The notes: generated by a model not told the origin, from the sequence alone. Shown: positions 8,552 to 17,695, counted from the first letter of the stretch. The stretch is DNA of 64,000 bases from an uncultured beta proteobacterium (GCA_903889565.1 CAISYC010000058.1:1-64000); one strand, 5' to 3'. Numbers and translations are program-made.

Positions 8552-9505
8552 TTATTCATTCGTGATGCCGGCAGCGGCAACGACCATGCCCCACTTTGCC
8601 AGTTCGGCGACGATCAATGCGGCAAACTCGTCGGGCGTGTAACGTGCCGGCTCGAGCCCCTGCGCAAGCAGTTTTTCTTTCAGATCCGGCGCGCGCAAGG
8701 CGCCCTGCAATTCGCTGGCGATGCGCGTAACAATGGCCGGCGGCGTGCCGGCGGGTGCGAGCACACCGTACCAGGCGCTGCCGTCATAGCCCGGCACGGT
8801 TTCGGCGATCGACGGAATGTCCGGCAGCGCGCCGACGCGCTTCGCGCTGGTCACCCCGAGCGCGCGCAGCTTCGCGCTCTGCACATGCGGCAGCGCCGAC
8901 GGCACGGTCGGAAACGACATCGCCGTCTGGCCGGCGATCAGATCGGTCATTGCCTGCGCATTGCCCTTGTACGGCACGTGGCCGATCTGCGTGCGCGTCA
9001 TCAGCTTGAAGAGCTCCGCGGCCAGATGCGGCGGCGTGCCGTTGCCGGCCGAGGCATACAGCAGCCGGCCCGGCTGTCCGCGCGCAATCGCGATCAATTC
9101 GCGCACGCTGCGCGCCGGCAGCGACGGATGCACCACCAGCAGCCCCGGCCCCGTCACCAGCATGCCTACCGGCGCGAAATCGCGCACGCTGTCGTACGGC
9201 AGTTTTTTGTACAGGCCCGGATTGATGGTGTGGCTGCCGCTCACTACCACCAGCGTATAGCCGTCGGGCGCCGCCTTCGCCGCAAGCTCGGTGCCGATGG
9301 TGCCGCCGGCGCCGCCGCGGTTGTCGAGAATGAACGTCGCGCCGCTGCGTTCCGAGACTTTCTGAAACACCATGCGCGCGACGATATCGGTGCCGCCGCC
9401 AGGCGGAAAAGTCACGATCACGCGCACCGGGCGCTCCGGATATTCGGCCGCATGCGCCATCGTTGCCGGCAACAGGAGCGCGAGCGCAGCAACGGCGACG
9501 CGCAT
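8552..9505 (-). CDS. Bug-family TTT binding protein
   Basis: A 317-residue periplasmic receptor with signal peptide MRVAVAALALLLPATMAHAA before EYPERPVRVIVTFPPGG, plus APDGYTLVVVSG and HVPYKGNAQ. An open frame extends about 100 codons upstream, but it is the antisense-like continuation through the selenoprotein gene. ATG 9505 is the sensible start, because it follows the selenoprotein stop by only 2 bp and gives a normal signal peptide. No separate ribosome-binding site is visible, so translation is probably coupled to the selenoprotein gene. Confidence 0.9.
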   Translation of the reverse strand: MRVAVAALALLLPATMAHAAEYPERPVRVIVTFPPGGGTDIVARMVFQKVSERSGATFILDNRGGAGGTIGTELAAKAAPDGYTLVVVSGSHTINPGLYKKLPYDSVRDFAPVGMLVTGPGLLVVHPSLPARSVRELIAIARGQPGRLLYASAGNGTPPHLAAELFKLMTRTQIGHVPYKGNAQAMTDLIAGQTAMSFPTVPSALPHVQSAKLRALGVTSAKRVGALPDIPSIAETVPGYDGSAWYGVLAPAGTPPAIVTRIASELQGALRAPDLKEKLLAQGLEPARYTPDEFAALIVAELAKWGMVVAAAGITNE

Positions 9506-9507
9506 GC

Positions 9508-11124
9508 TCAGGCGTCGATGCGGCGCGACACCGCGCGCGTCTGGCCGAAGGTCGGCACATAGACCGAATGCGTGCCGGGACCGCCGGCAACGACGATGCC
9601 GATCTCCGCGGGCGTCGGCGAAATCGGCACCGGCGTATCCGGAGAAAAACCGCCCAACTCCTTGCTCCGCGTGTGTTCGGCGCGATCGTAATCCTTGCGC
9701 GCAAAGCGGTGCGCCGGCATTTTCGACTGCTCCCACAGTTGCTGTTTGATGTCGTCCTTCGAATAGCCGCCGCGACTCAACACCTCGGCATGTTCCGGCG
9801 ACAGAATGAGCCAAGGCTCACCCGCGAAGTGATAATCGTTGCTGGTCGGATACACCAGGCTCGTGGCAAGCACACGCAGCAGATCGACCGCATCCTTCGA
9901 ATGCGTATTGAGATTGAGCGTGCCGGCGGCGCCGACCACGGTCACCACGCTGTCGCCGGCGGCAAAGCCACGCTCGACGTGCAGCGGCGTCCACGGATTG
10001 GCGGCCTCGTTTTCGGCGCAGCAGAAGCTGTACTTGCCGGGCTGGCCGTGGGTGGCGCGGTCCATCTCGCCGGGCAGCGCGCCGCCGATGTTCTGCAGAA
10101 TCAGCCGCAGCGCGCGCCCCAGCGTGGCGTTGGCGCGGTGGCCCTGACCGAGACAGTTGAGTCCGGCGTTGACGCCGAGCGCGGCGGCGGCGGGACCGTT
10201 GACGATGATCCACGGCGTAGCCGAATTGGTGGTCGCCTGAATGCCCTGAATATTGAGTTGCTGATCGGCCACCGCCTCGACCGCCGCGATCAGCGCCGCC
10301 AAATAGGCCGGCCGGCAGCCGGCCATCACCGCATTGATGGCGATGCGTTCCACCGTGGCGGCGCCGAAGCCCGGCGCAACGTGGGCGACGATTTCATCAC
10401 GCCCGCGTTTGCTCGCGGCAAGCATGGCGGTGACACGCTCCGGCGTCGGCGGAATCAGCGGCAGGCCGTCCGACCAGCGGCGTTGTTCGCAAGCCTCGTT
10501 GAAGGCGATCAGATCGGCCGGCAGTGCGATCTCGACGGCGCGCGTTTCTGCTTTGTTCGCAGTTACCGCGGCCGCGCCGGTTTTGTCGGCGCCACCCAGC
10601 GCAAGGCGCACGACTTCGTGAACCAGCGTTTCGGCGAGTTCGCGCACCTGCGCGCGCGTGCGCACGCCGAAGGGATGCGGCATCAGCGCGATCGGCAGAT
10701 CGGCGCAGCCCAGCGCCTTTAACTGCGAACGGCCGAGAGTGACGAAGGCCGTCGAACAAACGACCATTGCGGTAAGCCCCAGCTTCGCAGCCTGCACACT
10801 GTCGTGGACACTCCACGACGTGCAGCCCCCTCAGTCGCCGGAACCGGTGATGACGAGATCGCATTCCTTCTGGATGTCGGCGAAGACTTCGCGCGAGGCC
10901 GACACCGAGGCGGTCGGCTTGCGGTGGCGCACGACGCGCGCGACACCATGCTTCGCCATCAGCAGTTCGGCGAGATCGTCGGCGAGCAGACTGAAATTCG
11001 GTTTCGAGTTGTCGATGAAAGCAACCACCTTGCCCTGCAGGGTGGCGAGCGGACGGAAGGACTGCGCTGCCGCGGCAACACCGGCCGGCGCGACGGGATC
11101 GAGTATGTTTTGCATGGCGTTCAT
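9508..11124 (-). CDS. UGSC-family selenoprotein (in-frame TGA = Sec98)
   Basis: One 538-codon gene, not two. ATG 11124 has a strong ggaggag and opens a 97-codon frame that meets TGA at 10833-10831. The same frame continues for 440 codons to a TGA stop at 9508. Across the TGA the product reads GSGD-U-GGCTSWSVHDS, matching the redox signature and following WSxHD of the UGSC (seleno)protein family. Before it stand VVAFIDNSKPNFSLLADDL and CDLVITG, typical of the family N-terminus. Residues about 98-170 finish that domain (TAFVTLG, LPHPFG-like MPHPFG). The last 350 residues form a second domain that I cannot assign, rich in Gly, Ala and Asn with a CC pair. A hairpin immediately 3' of the TGA fits a SECIS. 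No sel genes are in the window. The alternative is a nonsense-mutated gene, which is less likely. Confidence 0.9.
10792..10825 (-). promoter_or_regulatory. Putative bacterial SECIS hairpin of the UGSC gene
   Basis: In the mRNA, five bases after the UGA, CUGCAC-GUCGUGGA pairs perfectly with UCCACGAC-(AGU bulge)-GUGCAG. This gives 14 base pairs with a GUG apical loop that begins 20 nt after the UGA. Bacterial SECIS elements recognised by SelB typically have the loop 16-37 nt from the UGA, a G in the first two loop positions and often a bulge. All three hold here. The hairpin lies within coding sequence. Confidence 0.88.
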
Positions 11125-11169
11125 TGTGTGCTCCTCCGATTTCGATCATCGCCGCTATGGCGGCCCGGG

Positions 11170-12057
11170 TCAACCGACTGCATTTGCGTGTTTGACTCGC
11201 GCCACCACCGGCGCCCAGCGCGCGCGTTCGGCCGTCATGAATTGCGCGAACGCTTCCGGCGATCCACCGCGGGCGGCGATGCCCTGCGCGTCGAGCAGCG
11301 CGGCGACCTGCGTTGAATGCAGCGCCGCATCGACCGCCGCGCTTAAATGTTCGACGACGTGACGGGGCGTCGCCGGCGGCGCGACGAGTCCGGTCCAGTT
11401 GCTCATCTCGTAACCGGCGACGCCGGCTTCGGCGATCGCCGGAATATCCGGCGCAGCGGTGCTGCGCTGCGCCGACGACAGGCCCAGCGCGATCAGGGCG
11501 CCGCGCCGGCAACGCGGCAGCATGGACGCGATATTGTTGAAACTCAGCGCGACGCGGCCGGCCTCGAGGTCGGCATAGAGTTTTTCGGTTTCGTCATAGC
11601 GCAAATGACGCATGCGCGTGCCGGTCAGCGACATGAACAGTTCCGCCGCCAGATGCGGCGCGCCGCCGATGGCGGATGTCGCATACGTGAGCTGATCGTT
11701 CTGCGCAGACGCGCGCGCAATCAGATCGGCGACGGAACGAATGCCGAGCGACGGATGGCAGGCCAGCAGCATCGGCGACTGCGTGAGCAAGGCCACCGGG
11801 GCGAAATCGCGCAGCGGATCATAAGGCGCCGGCGCGTTGAGCAGCGGCGCGATCGCATGCGTGCCAAGTGTGGCCATGAACACCGTGTCGCCGTCGGGCG
11901 CGGCGGCGGCCGCCGCGCGCGCGGCAGCGATGCCGTTCTCGCCGAGGCGGCGTTCGATCGTCACCGCAATGCCGCACACCTCATGCAGAGCGGCGGCGAG
12001 TATGCGCGCAATGTCGTCCGACATGCTGCCCGGCGAAAAGCCGATGACGAGTTTCAT
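11170..12057 (-). CDS. Bug-like binding protein without signal peptide
   Basis: A 295-residue Bug/TctC-fold protein that begins directly at the first strand of the mature fold (MKLVIGFSPGSMSDDIARIL). ATG 12057 overlaps the TGA of the preceding Bug gene as ATGA, which fixes the start and implies coupling. Family traits include APYDPLRDFAPVALL and the C-terminal EAFAQFMTAERARWAPVVARV. Where most paralogues have HVPYKG it has MRHLRYDE, so the ligand pocket differs. Lacking a leader, it should stay in the cytoplasm unless carried along by another protein. It lies 45 bp upstream of the selenoprotein gene. Conversion to a cytoplasmic sensor, or decay, are both possible. Confidence 0.8.
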   Translation of the reverse strand: MKLVIGFSPGSMSDDIARILAAALHEVCGIAVTIERRLGENGIAAARAAAAAAPDGDTVFMATLGTHAIAPLLNAPAPYDPLRDFAPVALLTQSPMLLACHPSLGIRSVADLIARASAQNDQLTYATSAIGGAPHLAAELFMSLTGTRMRHLRYDETEKLYADLEAGRVALSFNNIASMLPRCRRGALIALGLSSAQRSTAAPDIPAIAEAGVAGYEMSNWTGLVAPPATPRHVVEHLSAAVDAALHSTQVAALLDAQGIAARGGSPEAFAQFMTAERARWAPVVARVKHANAVG

Positions 12058-13022
12058 TGCGCGGCGATGCCCGCTTGTTTGACCACCGCCGCCCATTTCA
12101 CGATCTCGCTTTTGATATAGGCGGCGAAATGCTCCGGCGTGTTGGTCATCGGTTCCGCGCCCTGCGCGATCATTTTTTCGCGCATGTCGGCGGCCTGCAT
12201 GATCTCGACAAGTTCGCCGTTGAGGCGGGTGACGATGGCGCGCGGCGTGCCGGCCGGCGCCACTGCGCCGATCCATGTCACCGCCTCGAAGCCCGGAAAG
12301 CCCGATTCGGCAATAGTCGGCACCTCGGGCGCGGCAAGCGCTCGCGCGAGACCGGTCACGCCGAGCGCGCGCAGACGGTTCGAGCGCACCAGCGGCAGCG
12401 CCGCCGGCAGGCTGCTGAAATAGAGCGTGACCTGCCCGGCAACAAGATCGATCAGCGCCGCGCCGCCGCCCTTGTACGGGACGTGGATCAGATCAATGTT
12501 GGCGCGGCTCTTGAAGAACTCGGCAGCCAGTTGCGTAGTGCTGCCGGCGCCGGCCGAGGCGTAGGTCAGCTGGCCCGGTTTCGTGCGCGCGAGCGCGATC
12601 AGCTGCGGCAGGTTGGTTGCGGGCACCGACGGATGCAGCACCAGAATATTGGGAAACGATGCGAGCAGGGTGATCGGCGCGAAATCTTTTACCGGATCGT
12701 AATTGAGTTTCTTGTAGACGCTGACATTGATTGCCATCGGCGCCACATTCGCCATCAACAGCGTGAGACCGTCGGGCGCGGCGTGGGCGACGATCTCGGT
12801 GCCGAGGCTGCCGCCGGCGCCGGCGCGGTTATCGACCACCACCGTCTGGCCGAGGCGCGCGGTGAGACGCTGCGCGACCTCGCGGATGATCATGTCGCCG
12901 CCGCCGCCGGCGGTGAACGGCACGATAAACCGCAAGGGACGCGATGGATAGTCCTGCGCAGCCGCAGCAATGGCGATCAGCGCACAGACTGCGACCGCAA
13001 GGGGTTTAATCGACAGACGCAC
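12054..13022 (-). CDS. Bug-family TTT binding protein
   Basis: A 322-residue receptor with signal peptide MRLSIKPLAVAVCALIAIAA ending before QDYPSRPLRFIVPFTAGGGG, then HAAPDGLTLLMANVA (a Leu in place of the usual Tyr) and HVPYKGGGA. The start is GTG 13022, inside the last 17 bp of the upstream Bug gene. Its stop overlaps the start of the leaderless Bug gene. It is the middle member of three chained Bug genes leading into the selenoprotein. Confidence 0.88.
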   Translation of the reverse strand: MRLSIKPLAVAVCALIAIAAAAQDYPSRPLRFIVPFTAGGGGDMIIREVAQRLTARLGQTVVVDNRAGAGGSLGTEIVAHAAPDGLTLLMANVAPMAINVSVYKKLNYDPVKDFAPITLLASFPNILVLHPSVPATNLPQLIALARTKPGQLTYASAGAGSTTQLAAEFFKSRANIDLIHVPYKGGGAALIDLVAGQVTLYFSSLPAALPLVRSNRLRALGVTGLARALAAPEVPTIAESGFPGFEAVTWIGAVAPAGTPRAIVTRLNGELVEIMQAADMREKMIAQGAEPMTNTPEHFAAYIKSEIVKWAAVVKQAGIAAQ

Positions 13023-13971
13023 GGGATTCCTTCACGACACGGCTCCAGCGCTGCATTTCGGCGCGCACGAAAAGATCGAACTCCTCAGGCGTGCTGCCGA
13101 TGATGTCGAAGCCCTGATTGATCAAACGCTCGCGCACGTCGGGCAACTTGAGCGCCTGTGTGAACACCGCATGCAGGCGCTTGACCACCGCGGGCGACGC
13201 GCCTTTCGGCAGGCTCACGCCGAACCAGGTGGTTGCTTCGAAGCCGGGCATGCCCTGCTCGGCGAAGGTCGGCAGATCGGGCGCGAGCGGCGAACGCCGC
13301 GCGCTGGCGATCGCCAGCGGCTTGACGCGCCCGCCCGCGATCAGCGGCAGCAGACCTGCAACCGTGAAGAAACTCATCTGCACCTGGCCGGCGACGAGAT
13401 CGGTCGCAATCGCGGCGGCCCCCTTGTACGGCACATGACGGATATCGACGCCGTTCAGGGTCTTGAACATTTCCATCGCCAGATGGCTGGGCCCGCCGTT
13501 GCCCGACGAGGCATACACGAACTGGCCCGGCCTCGATTTCGCCAGCGCCGCCAGTTCGCGCACGTTCGACACGCCGAGCGATGGATGGATGACCAGTGCG
13601 AACGGAATCGACGCCAGCTGCGTGACGTGAACGAAATCGCGCTCGAGGTCGTAGCCAAGCTTGCGATAGAGCGAGGCGCTGATCGCATGCGCGATATTCG
13701 ATTGCAGCAGGGTGTAGCCGTCGGGCGCCGCCTTCGCCGCCGCTTCGGCCGCGATATTGCCGCCAGCACCGGTGCGGTTGTCGATCACAATCTGCTGCCC
13801 CAGCGATTCGCCGGCCACCGCGCTAACGATGCGCGCCAATGCATCCGCGCCGCCGCCGGGGGGAAATGGAATCAGATATCGGAGAGGGCGTTCGGGATAA
13901 GTTGCAGCCTGCGCGATGACGCAAGCAATGCAAAGTAATGCTGCGAAAAATCCGCGAATTCGATGAACCAA
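13006..13971 (-). CDS. Bug-family TTT binding protein (probable TTG start)
   Basis: The frame is open back to 14259, but the upstream part runs through an intergenic repeat and encodes no sensible leader. Starting at TTG 13971 gives about 321 residues with signal peptide VHRIRGFFAALLCIACVIAQ, cleaved before AATYPERPLRYLIPFPPGGG. Other hallmarks are APDGYTLLQSN and HVPYKGAAA. No clear ribosome-binding site precedes this TTG, so the exact start is uncertain. The 3' end overlaps the next Bug gene by 17 bp. Confidence 0.82.
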   Translation of the reverse strand: MVHRIRGFFAALLCIACVIAQAATYPERPLRYLIPFPPGGGADALARIVSAVAGESLGQQIVIDNRTGAGGNIAAEAAAKAAPDGYTLLQSNIAHAISASLYRKLGYDLERDFVHVTQLASIPFALVIHPSLGVSNVRELAALAKSRPGQFVYASSGNGGPSHLAMEMFKTLNGVDIRHVPYKGAAAIATDLVAGQVQMSFFTVAGLLPLIAGGRVKPLAIASARRSPLAPDLPTFAEQGMPGFEATTWFGVSLPKGASPAVVKRLHAVFTQALKLPDVRERLINQGFDIIGSTPEEFDLFVRAEMQRWSRVVKESRASVD

Positions 13972-14019
13972 GCAAAATTCATCGTAAATTGTTTTGATAA
14001 AAGTTCGCCGGGGGCGGCC

Positions 14020-14255
14020 CGGCAGCCGGTTACTTTTCTTGTCTCGCCAAGAAAAGTAACCAAAAGAAGGAGACCCCCGCTTCACCGGCCCTTCGGGCTC
14101 CCCTGCGCTGCTCGCAACGCCGGGCGGCTGCGGAACTCGCCCTCGCAAAATACGCGAGGGCTCAGACAGTCCTCGCCGACTGCCCCCGGCGCCACTGCGC
14201 TGCTCGGCGGCTCTCAGGGGGAACCGAAACCACGTGCCACTGGTCAATTCAGTTC
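14020..14255. repeat. Dispersed intergenic repeat with GTTACTTTTCTTG palindrome
   Basis: At 14029-14060 a perfect 13-bp inverted repeat (gttacttttcttg / caagaaaagtaac, 6-nt loop) is followed by about 190 bp of GC-rich sequence ending near ctctcaggggga. Elements beginning with this palindrome and continuing accaaaagaagg are scattered between genes in many beta- and gammaproteobacteria. It separates the 15231-14263 gene from the Bug gene at 13971 and may act on transcript stability or termination between two sub-operons. Confidence 0.75.
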
Positions 14256-14262
14256 GCATGAA

Positions 14263-15231
14263 TTAATCCGCCTTGATCCCGGCATCCTTAACCACCCGCC
14301 CCCACTTCGCGATGTCATCGCGTATCACCGTCGCGAATTCCGCCGGACTGCCGCCGCGCGGATCGAGCCCCTGCACGGCAAGTTTATCGCGCAGGTCGGC
14401 GCCGGCCAGCGCGCGATTGATCGCGGCGGCGAGTTGATCGACGCGCGCGCGCGGCGCGGCGGCGGTCACCAGCGCGCCATACCAGGCTTCCACTTCATAG
14501 CCCGGCACGCCGGCTTCGGCGATGGTCGGCAGTTGCGGTGCAACGACGGCGCGCTTCGACGACGTCACCGCCAGCGCGCGCAAACGGCCGGCGCGCACGT
14601 GCGTAAGGGTCTGCGGCGGACCGGCGATGGTCATCTGCACCGCGCCGGCAATCAGATCGGGAATGCCGTTGGTACCCTTGTACGGCACGTGCACGATATC
14701 GACGCCGGCCATGCTCTTGAACAATTCGCAGGCGAGATGCAGCGCGCTGCCGGCACCGGCCGAGGCGTAATTGAGTTTGCCTGGTTGCACTTTGGCCAGC
14801 GCGATCAGTTCCTTCACCGATTGCGCCGCCACCGAAGGATGGACCACCAGCAGATAAGGCGACGAACTCGCCAGCGCGACCGGCGCGAAATCTTCGACCG
14901 GGCGATAACTCAAATTCGCATAAAGTGCGGGCTGGATGGTGAAACTCGACGAAGCGATCAACACCGTATATGCGTCGGCAGCGGATCTGACCACGAGTTC
15001 GCTGGCGAGATTGCCGCCGGCGCCGGGCCGGTTATCGACCACCACCGGCTGGCTCCAGGTTTCGCCGAGTTTCTGGCCGAGCAGGCGCGCCACCATGTCG
15101 GAGCCGCCGCCGGGCGTGAAACCGACGATGAACCGCACCGGCTTCGCCGGATAGGTTTCGGCGGCCAGTGCAGCGGTCGCTGCGGCGAACACCGCGGCGA
15201 TCGTGCAGACAGGCGGCATGCGCGCGTTCAT
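14263..15231 (-). CDS. Bug-family TTT binding protein
   Basis: A 322-residue receptor. ATG 15231 overlaps the TGA of the MmgE/PrpD gene (ATGA), so translation is coupled. The signal peptide ends near AALAA before ETYPAKPVRFIVGFTPGGGS. It carries SAADAYTVLIASS, where the usual GYT is AYT, and HVPYKGTNG. Its tight link to an MmgE/PrpD-type dehydratase suggests a branched tricarboxylate or a related hydroxy-acid ligand. It is last before the dispersed repeat. Confidence 0.9.
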   Translation of the reverse strand: MNARMPPVCTIAAVFAAATAALAAETYPAKPVRFIVGFTPGGGSDMVARLLGQKLGETWSQPVVVDNRPGAGGNLASELVVRSAADAYTVLIASSSFTIQPALYANLSYRPVEDFAPVALASSSPYLLVVHPSVAAQSVKELIALAKVQPGKLNYASAGAGSALHLACELFKSMAGVDIVHVPYKGTNGIPDLIAGAVQMTIAGPPQTLTHVRAGRLRALAVTSSKRAVVAPQLPTIAEAGVPGYEVEAWYGALVTAAAPRARVDQLAAAINRALAGADLRDKLAVQGLDPRGGSPAEFATVIRDDIAKWGRVVKDAGIKAD

Positions 15232-16604
15232 CCGGCAGCACCGAGAAACTGCGCCAGTTCACGCGCATCGGCCAGCGCATCTACATTCAAAATCATCTCG
15301 CACGCCTTCGCTGCATGCGCGGCGCTGACCGCGCGCTCTGCGTTGCCCATGAACTTGGCAACGATGCCGTCGGCGGCGACCGGCTTGTCGGCGGCGCCGA
15401 GATTGACCTGTTCGCGATGCGCGATGCGGCGGCCGTCTTTCAGCGTGACGATGACTTCGCCGGAAAAATGTTTCGGATAGCCGGTGTGCGGATCGACGCG
15501 ATACTCAACCTTGTCGGCGAGACCAAGAATGTCGGCGTCGCCGTGCCGTTCGAGTTCGGCGAGCCCGAAGCGGCGATGAATCAGCGCGCAGGCCACCGCA
15601 TACTGGATGCTGAACTGCGCGGCGTATGCGCTTGCCGGGCGTTTCTTTTCTGCGACGGGTTCGCAGACAATGGCGACGGCATGCGGCGCCACCAGCGCCT
15701 CGACATTCGCGATGTCCGTTGCATTCAGATTGTGTTCGCTGGCGAGCTGTATCGCGGCATCGATGCAGGCAATGCTGAGCTGGCAGGCCGGAAACGGTTT
15801 GATCGCCACCTCTGCAGTCTCCCAGACTTCGCCCAGCGCGTGCGTTGCCGCACCGCGATCCCATTTCGCCGGATCGATGTTGAGATGGGTCGCAAAAAGC
15901 CCAAAGCGTCCTTCATAGGCTGAGCGTGCGCCGGTAAAACCGCTGGCGGCGAGCCGCGCCGCGGTAATGCCGCAGACGCCGGCCCAGCCCGGATGCATGC
16001 GCTTGGTCGAGGCGCCGTTGCTGCTGTATTCGCGTGTGCCCGCCGCCATGCTGAGTGCGATGCCCTGCGCCATCACCAATTGTTCGCGCGTCAGCCGCGC
16101 CAGACGCCCGGCGATCAGCGCGCAGGCAAAGGCGGCGATCACGCCGGTCGGATGAAAACCGATCTGGTTCATTTCCCCTTTGGCGACAGCGCCGAGCCGG
16201 GCTGCCGTCTCCATGCCGATCACATAAGCGGTCAGCATGTCGCGGCCGGAACGGGCACCCGCCCAAGCCGTGCCGAGCGCGGTCGGAAAACAGCTGGCGG
16301 TGGCGTGTACCACGCCGACCAGATGGGTGTCGTCGAAATCGAGCCCGTGCACGAGGATGCCGTTGACCATCACCGCGTCGCGCAGCGCCAGCGTCTTGCG
16401 CATGCCGATCATCGGACAATCGCCGCCCTCGAAAGTGGAAAGCGCGGCGACCGTCTGCCGCGCGAAATCGAAGGTGGTCGAGGCGTAGGCGATGCCGGCG
16501 CCGTCAAGCATCAGGTGCGCGGCGCGGCGGCGCACCGCAGGCGGAATCGCGCCGTCGTCAAGATCGGCGGCAAAGGCGGCCAGCTTTTCGGCAATCAGCG
16601 TCAT
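15228..16604 (-). CDS. MmgE/PrpD-family protein (2-methylcitrate dehydratase-like)
   Basis: About 458 residues from ATG 16604 (MTLIAEKLAAFAADLD). The frame extends to a TTG at 16637 but AAGG lies about ten bases before the ATG. The family includes 2-methylcitrate dehydratase, cis-aconitate decarboxylase and epimerases of iminodisuccinate. Visible signatures are GLDFDDTHLVGVVHATAS (conserved DDTH-type active-site segment), GFHPTGV and SSNGASTKRMHPGWA with the expected Lys-Arg-Met-His. It is soluble and has a complete length for the family. It lies between two Bug genes in a block with CoA ligase and MaoC genes, consistent with processing an imported carboxylate. The exact reaction is unknown. 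Confidence 0.87.
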   Translation of the reverse strand: MTLIAEKLAAFAADLDDGAIPPAVRRRAAHLMLDGAGIAYASTTFDFARQTVAALSTFEGGDCPMIGMRKTLALRDAVMVNGILVHGLDFDDTHLVGVVHATASCFPTALGTAWAGARSGRDMLTAYVIGMETAARLGAVAKGEMNQIGFHPTGVIAAFACALIAGRLARLTREQLVMAQGIALSMAAGTREYSSNGASTKRMHPGWAGVCGITAARLAASGFTGARSAYEGRFGLFATHLNIDPAKWDRGAATHALGEVWETAEVAIKPFPACQLSIACIDAAIQLASEHNLNATDIANVEALVAPHAVAIVCEPVAEKKRPASAYAAQFSIQYAVACALIHRRFGLAELERHGDADILGLADKVEYRVDPHTGYPKHFSGEVIVTLKDGRRIAHREQVNLGAADKPVAADGIVAKFMGNAERAVSAAHAAKACEMILNVDALADARELAQFLGAAG

Positions 16605-16642
16605 CGGCACGGCCTTTTTCGATCGGTATGCGGACAAGCCCG

Positions 16643-17626
16643 CTAATCCACGTGCGCCCCGGAAATCCTGACAACCTTCGCGTAGCGCGCGGTTTCCGCG
16701 TCGATATAAGCGGCGAATTCCTCCGGCGCCATCAGCATCGGCTCGACGCCGGCGCCGGCGAGGCGTTCGATCACGTCCGGCATTTTCATGACCACGGCGA
16801 TCTCGGCATAAAGCTTGGCAATAATTTCGCGCGGCGTGCCCGCCGGCACCAGTATGCCGTTCCAGGAACTCGCCTCGACACCCTTCGCGCCCTGCTCGGC
16901 GGTGGTCGGCAAATCGGGCAGCAGCGTCGAGCGCTTCACGCTCGCCACCGCCAGCGCGCGCAGCCGCCCGCCCTTGACTTGCGGCAGCGCCGGCGGAATG
17001 GTCGTGAACATGAATTGCAGATGGCCGGCGAGCAGGTCGGTGATCGCCGGCCCGCCGCCCTTGTATGGCACATGCACGGTTTTCAGGCCGGCGACCTGAT
17101 TCAGCATTTCCGCACCCAGCTGATTGTTGCTGCCATTGCCGGGCGAGCCGAAGAAAAGTTCACCGGGACGTTTCTTCGCCAGCGCGATGAAATCCCTCAG
17201 CGTTGCCGCCGGCAGCGACGGGTGGACGACGATGATCTGCGGCAATACCGCGACGAGCGCAACCGGCGCGAAGTCCCTGACCGGATCGTACGGGAGTTTC
17301 TTCATGAGGCTCGCATTGATGGCATGCGTGGTCGCGGTGCCGAGCAGCCAGGTGTAGCCGTCGGCCGGCGACTTTGCCGCAAGATCGGCGCCGATCACGG
17401 TGCCGCCGCCGCCCCGGTTGTCGACCAGCACCTGCTGGCCGAGGCCTCTGGACAGGCGTTCGGCGATAATGCGCGCGACCACATCGGCGCCGCCGCCGGG
17501 CGCGAGCGGCACGATGAAACGAACCGGGCGGTTCGGATAACTCGACGGCTGCGCGAACGCAATCGTCGCGGTGAACGCCGTTGCCGCCAACAGAACAGCC
17601 GCGAGCCGCGGCCAACGCGATGCCAT
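16643..17626 (-). CDS. Bug-family TTT binding protein
   Basis: About 327 residues. Two adjacent ATGs (17629, 17626) follow ggaggag. The second has the better spacing. The signal peptide ends near TIAFAQ before PSSYPNRPVRFIVPLAPGGG. It carries SPADGYTWLLGTAT and HVPYKGGGP. It lies between the isochorismatase-fold gene (70 bp upstream) and the MmgE/PrpD gene (38 bp downstream), all on one strand. Confidence 0.9.
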   Translation of the reverse strand: MASRWPRLAAVLLAATAFTATIAFAQPSSYPNRPVRFIVPLAPGGGADVVARIIAERLSRGLGQQVLVDNRGGGGTVIGADLAAKSPADGYTWLLGTATTHAINASLMKKLPYDPVRDFAPVALVAVLPQIIVVHPSLPAATLRDFIALAKKRPGELFFGSPGNGSNNQLGAEMLNQVAGLKTVHVPYKGGGPAITDLLAGHLQFMFTTIPPALPQVKGGRLRALAVASVKRSTLLPDLPTTAEQGAKGVEASSWNGILVPAGTPREIIAKLYAEIAVVMKMPDVIERLAGAGVEPMLMAPEEFAAYIDAETARYAKVVRISGAHVD

Positions 17627-17695
17627 CATGCTCCTCCAGTTACGCTGTGCCGGATGATTCCGGTTTGTTGTTCACTGCGACAGCGATTGGGTTTG

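Noticed and set aside
7604-9562. A 652-codon plus-strand open frame opposite the amidohydrolase and Bug genes
   Set aside because: It is antisense to two genes with clear motifs, is very rich in Arg, Ala and His, and has no domain pattern. Such frames are usual in GC-rich DNA.
9506-9814. A 103-codon N-terminal extension of the Bug protein at 8552
   Set aside because: It lies inside the selenoprotein gene in another frame. ATG 9505 gives a normal leader 2 bp after that gene's stop.
10831-10833. Reading TGA as a nonsense mutation in the UGSC gene
   Set aside because: It falls precisely at the redox residue, has a SECIS-like hairpin just after it, and the downstream frame keeps family motifs.
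13972-14259. A long N-terminal extension of the Bug protein that begins near 13971
   Set aside because: The extra 96 codons run through a dispersed repeat and would place a signal peptide in the middle of the protein.
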